7,737 nt of DNA from Eutrophobius sp051275005 (GTDB lineage Bacteria; Pseudomonadota; Gammaproteobacteria; Eutrophobiales; Eutrophobiaceae), in contig JBNMOP010000126.1 in NCBI GenBank assembly GCA_051275005.1, positions 1 to 7,737 on the forward strand, written 5' to 3'. The notes below the pieces were generated by a model. That model saw only the letters and a list, made by a program, of their open reading frames with translations, had not been told where the DNA came from and did no database searches. Of this stretch, positions 6,006 to 7,737 are shown one piece after another. Within the stretch, counting starts at the first letter, position 1. Every line of letters begins with the position of its first letter. The position numbers were made by a program, and so were the translations under genes.

Positions 6006-7472
6006 TTATCTATTTACAATATTAAGATTTTGTCTGGTTTCTGCCTGAATTAAATTAGCAAGAATTGAGGCATCTGCCATATCCAGTATTGACTGACTTT
6101 GATTAATTAAAGTTGTAACCTGCGCTGTTTCCAATACGCCATCACAACAACTACGAACCTTATCCTTTAACTCATCTATAGTTAATGGATTTTCAGGACC
6201 ACCTCGATACCGTTCATCCGCATCACCGCTAAGCACCGATCCGTTTTTTAATTGAATATGAATGGAAGATCGCATTTTATCAAAACCCATTGCCTCTATT
6301 TCTGGATCAAATTTAGTTTGCATACGTTTTTGCATGGCTTGCATTGCCTCACCTTGCACAAAGTTATCTTCAAATTCAATCTTACCTGCTTTTCTACTTA
6401 AGGCGACCATAGACAACACAGCCTGTAGAGAAAATTTTGCCTCCAGGTGATTACTTGCTATGGGGTAACGAATAGGATTAAGAATATTTGAACCGGCTTT
6501 AATAACAACATTCTCAATATCATCAGGTTGAATATCGTTATCAGTGACTAATTTTAACATCAAATCTATCGTCGGATGAGTCAGAACACCACACGGATAA
6601 GGTTTAATACTCACACCGGGTTCTACGATAGACCATGGTTTTCCAAAATCCTGTTGATCGAGTTTGTCTGCTGTAACACCACCTCCTTGCACCGCAAAAT
6701 AACCCCATGGCCCATCCAGCGCCGCTTTATCTGCGGTAAATCCCTTACTTGCTAATATCGCAGCGGTTACGCCATTTTCAGAGGCCCTGCCTACGTGCAG
6801 GGGTTTGGTCATGGTGCCAAAATTACAGCGTATACCTGCGGCAAGACTTGCAGCAATACCTATGCCATTCCTTAATCTCTCACCATCAAGTTTGAGGATC
6901 TTTGCTGCCGCACTAAATGCACCAAAGGTACCCACCGTACCACTGGAATGAAACCCTCGTTTGTAATGCTGAGAAAACATCCACTCAGAGATCTTACATT
7001 CAACTTCAAACCCTGTGAGAAAGGCCAACATAAATTCCTTACCTGTAACATTACCTTGACGTTGTGACATAACGATTGAGGCAGTTAATGCAGGGATGGT
7101 GGGATGGGTTAACAAGCCATACACATGATCGGGGTCTATACTAACCTGAGAGTCATCCCAATCATGTGCGTGACCAGCAGTACCCAAAACCCTGGCTGCC
7201 GCAGGAGCAGGCACCCGAGTATCTTCGTAACCAAGTATTAGAGCCTCATCTTTACCACCTTGCTCCGCCGCCAGGTCCGCGAGAATTATAACTGTTTCTT
7301 GATCGGAACCCGCCACAAACAAACCCAGGCCATCTAATAAACATCGTTTACCGACTTCTATAGCCTCAACAGGGATATTATCAAAAGTAGTCGCTTCAAT
7401 AAATTTTGCCGCGCGTTCAGTTACACAACTTTCAACAGGAACTTCTGCGAACTGGTTACTTTGAATTGACAT
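6006..7472 (-). CDS. MmgE/PrpD-family enzyme (2-methylcitrate dehydratase / cis-aconitate decarboxylase superfamily)
   Basis: A 488-residue cytoplasmic enzyme, close to the usual 450-490 for the family. Characterised relatives include 2-methylcitrate dehydratase (PrpD), cis-aconitate decarboxylase and iminodisuccinate epimerase, all acting on di- or tricarboxylic acids without iron-sulfur clusters. Family motifs are clear: HAHDWDDS (101-108), THPT (122-125), GFHSSGTVGTFGA (173-185), TKPLHVGRASENG (222-234), SIKPYPCG (288-295) and LEAKFSLQA (343-351). By alignment from memory with cis-aconitate decarboxylase, D104, H123, H175, K223 and K290 match its active-site Asp93, His103, His159, Lys207 and Lys272, while Thr97 becomes S108 and Tyr318 becomes A351. 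The catalytic set is therefore largely kept but the pocket differs, so I do not assign PrpD activity. The start has AAGGA about 10 nt upstream. It sits between tctA and the binding protein in one strand-consistent block, suggesting that it processes the imported compound. Confidence 0.92.
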   Translation of the reverse strand: MSIQSNQFAEVPVESCVTERAAKFIEATTFDNIPVEAIEVGKRCLLDGLGLFVAGSDQETVIILADLAAEQGGKDEALILGYEDTRVPAPAAARVLGTAGHAHDWDDSQVSIDPDHVYGLLTHPTIPALTASIVMSQRQGNVTGKEFMLAFLTGFEVECKISEWMFSQHYKRGFHSSGTVGTFGAFSAAAKILKLDGERLRNGIGIAASLAAGIRCNFGTMTKPLHVGRASENGVTAAILASKGFTADKAALDGPWGYFAVQGGGVTADKLDQQDFGKPWSIVEPGVSIKPYPCGVLTHPTIDLMLKLVTDNDIQPDDIENVVIKAGSNILNPIRYPIASNHLEAKFSLQAVLSMVALSRKAGKIEFEDNFVQGEAMQAMQKRMQTKFDPEIEAMGFDKMRSSIHIQLKNGSVLSGDADERYRGGPENPLTIDELKDKVRSCCDGVLETAQVTTLINQSQSILDMADASILANLIQAETRQNLNIVNR

Positions 7473-7576
7473 ATATTAATTATCCTTTAGTAAATCTTAA
7501 AAATGTCATTTATATATAACTTCAAATTACTTTTAGAAAATAAGTCAGATGAGGTTTATGTTACATCAAGGCGTAC
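7473..7576 (-). other. AT-rich gap between tctA and the MmgE/PrpD gene
   Basis: A 104-nt non-coding stretch. Apart from the AAGGA ribosome-binding site of the MmgE/PrpD gene I see only a weak AT hairpin (ACTT...AAGT) and TTGAAG/TTGATG elements without a good partner -10. No terminator is evident, so transcription may continue from tctA. Confidence 0.3.
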
Positions 7577-7737
7577 TTAGTCTGAACCTGTGTTTGCTAA
7601 TTTGTTCATAATTAACGGACTTAAAAGTGATAAAACGGCCATAATCAAAAGTCCTACACTGATGGGATGGGTTACAAATATAGAATAATCTCCCCCGGAA
7701 ATTATTAATGCCCTGCGAAAATTCTCCTCCAGTATAC
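7577..7737 (-). CDS. tctA: TctA-family permease of a tripartite tricarboxylate transporter, C-terminal end only
   Basis: Only the last 52 codons before TAA at 7577-7579 lie in the window; the gene enters from the right edge, so its start is unseen. The visible peptide, ILEENFRRALIISGGDYSIF followed by VTHPISVGLL, matches the conserved end of TctA, the large 12-helix subunit: the LEEN-RRAL-ISGGD-SIF-PIS pattern, then one hydrophobic helix and a short polar tail (NKLANTGSD). TctA forms the inner-membrane channel that works with TctB and the TctC binding protein, using an ion gradient to import carboxylates. The binding-protein gene two positions downstream on the same strand supports the call. 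A tctB gene would be expected upstream of tctA, outside the window. Confidence 0.85.
   Translation of the reverse strand, partial: ILEENFRRALIISGGDYSIFVTHPISVGLLIMAVLSLLSPLIMNKLANTGSD

Overview
The window is protein-coding, AT-leaning DNA that looks gammaproteobacterial, perhaps marine. This guess rests on the protein families present (YtcJ-like amidohydrolase, DoxX, DUF3500, a tripartite tricarboxylate transporter or TTT, MmgE/PrpD), Gram-negative signal peptides and Shine-Dalgarno spacing. No rRNA or marker gene confirms it. It carries seven genes: five complete and two cut by the window edges. I see no tRNA, rRNA, CRISPR array, insertion sequence or phage gene.

Layout from left to right. 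(1) Minus strand, 1-2115: a membrane protein of the DoxX family, then a secreted YtcJ-like metal-dependent amidohydrolase whose C-terminus runs off the left edge. (2) A 276-bp divergent intergenic region (2116-2391) with two dyads: one in the doxX-side leader and an FNR/Anr-like box before the plus-strand gene. (3) Plus strand, 2392-3528: a D-2-hydroxyacid dehydrogenase with an intact NAD(P) fold and catalytic Arg/Glu/His, but starting with an apparent export signal. (4) A 37-bp convergent gap, then a minus-strand block from the right edge down to 3566. In transcription order it holds the C-terminus of the TTT permease TctA, an MmgE/PrpD-family enzyme, a TctC/Bug-type periplasmic binding protein, and a secreted DUF3500 protein.

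How it may fit together (inference): the right block looks like an uptake-and-catabolism operon for a carboxylate. The binding protein captures the ligand, the TctA permease (with a TctB presumably outside the window) imports it, and the MmgE/PrpD enzyme, whose relatives act on citrate-like or related di/tricarboxylic acids, processes it. The DUF3500 protein has no known function; its place at the end of this block suggests a role in the same substrate pathway. Four of the seven products carry apparent signal peptides (amidohydrolase, dehydrogenase, DUF3500, binding protein) and two are inner-membrane proteins, so the locus is strongly biased to the cell envelope. The substrate cannot be read from the sequence.

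The most interesting points are the exported-looking dehydrogenase, the DUF3500-transporter link with its repeated N-terminal extension, and active-site substitutions in the MmgE/PrpD protein and the amidohydrolase.
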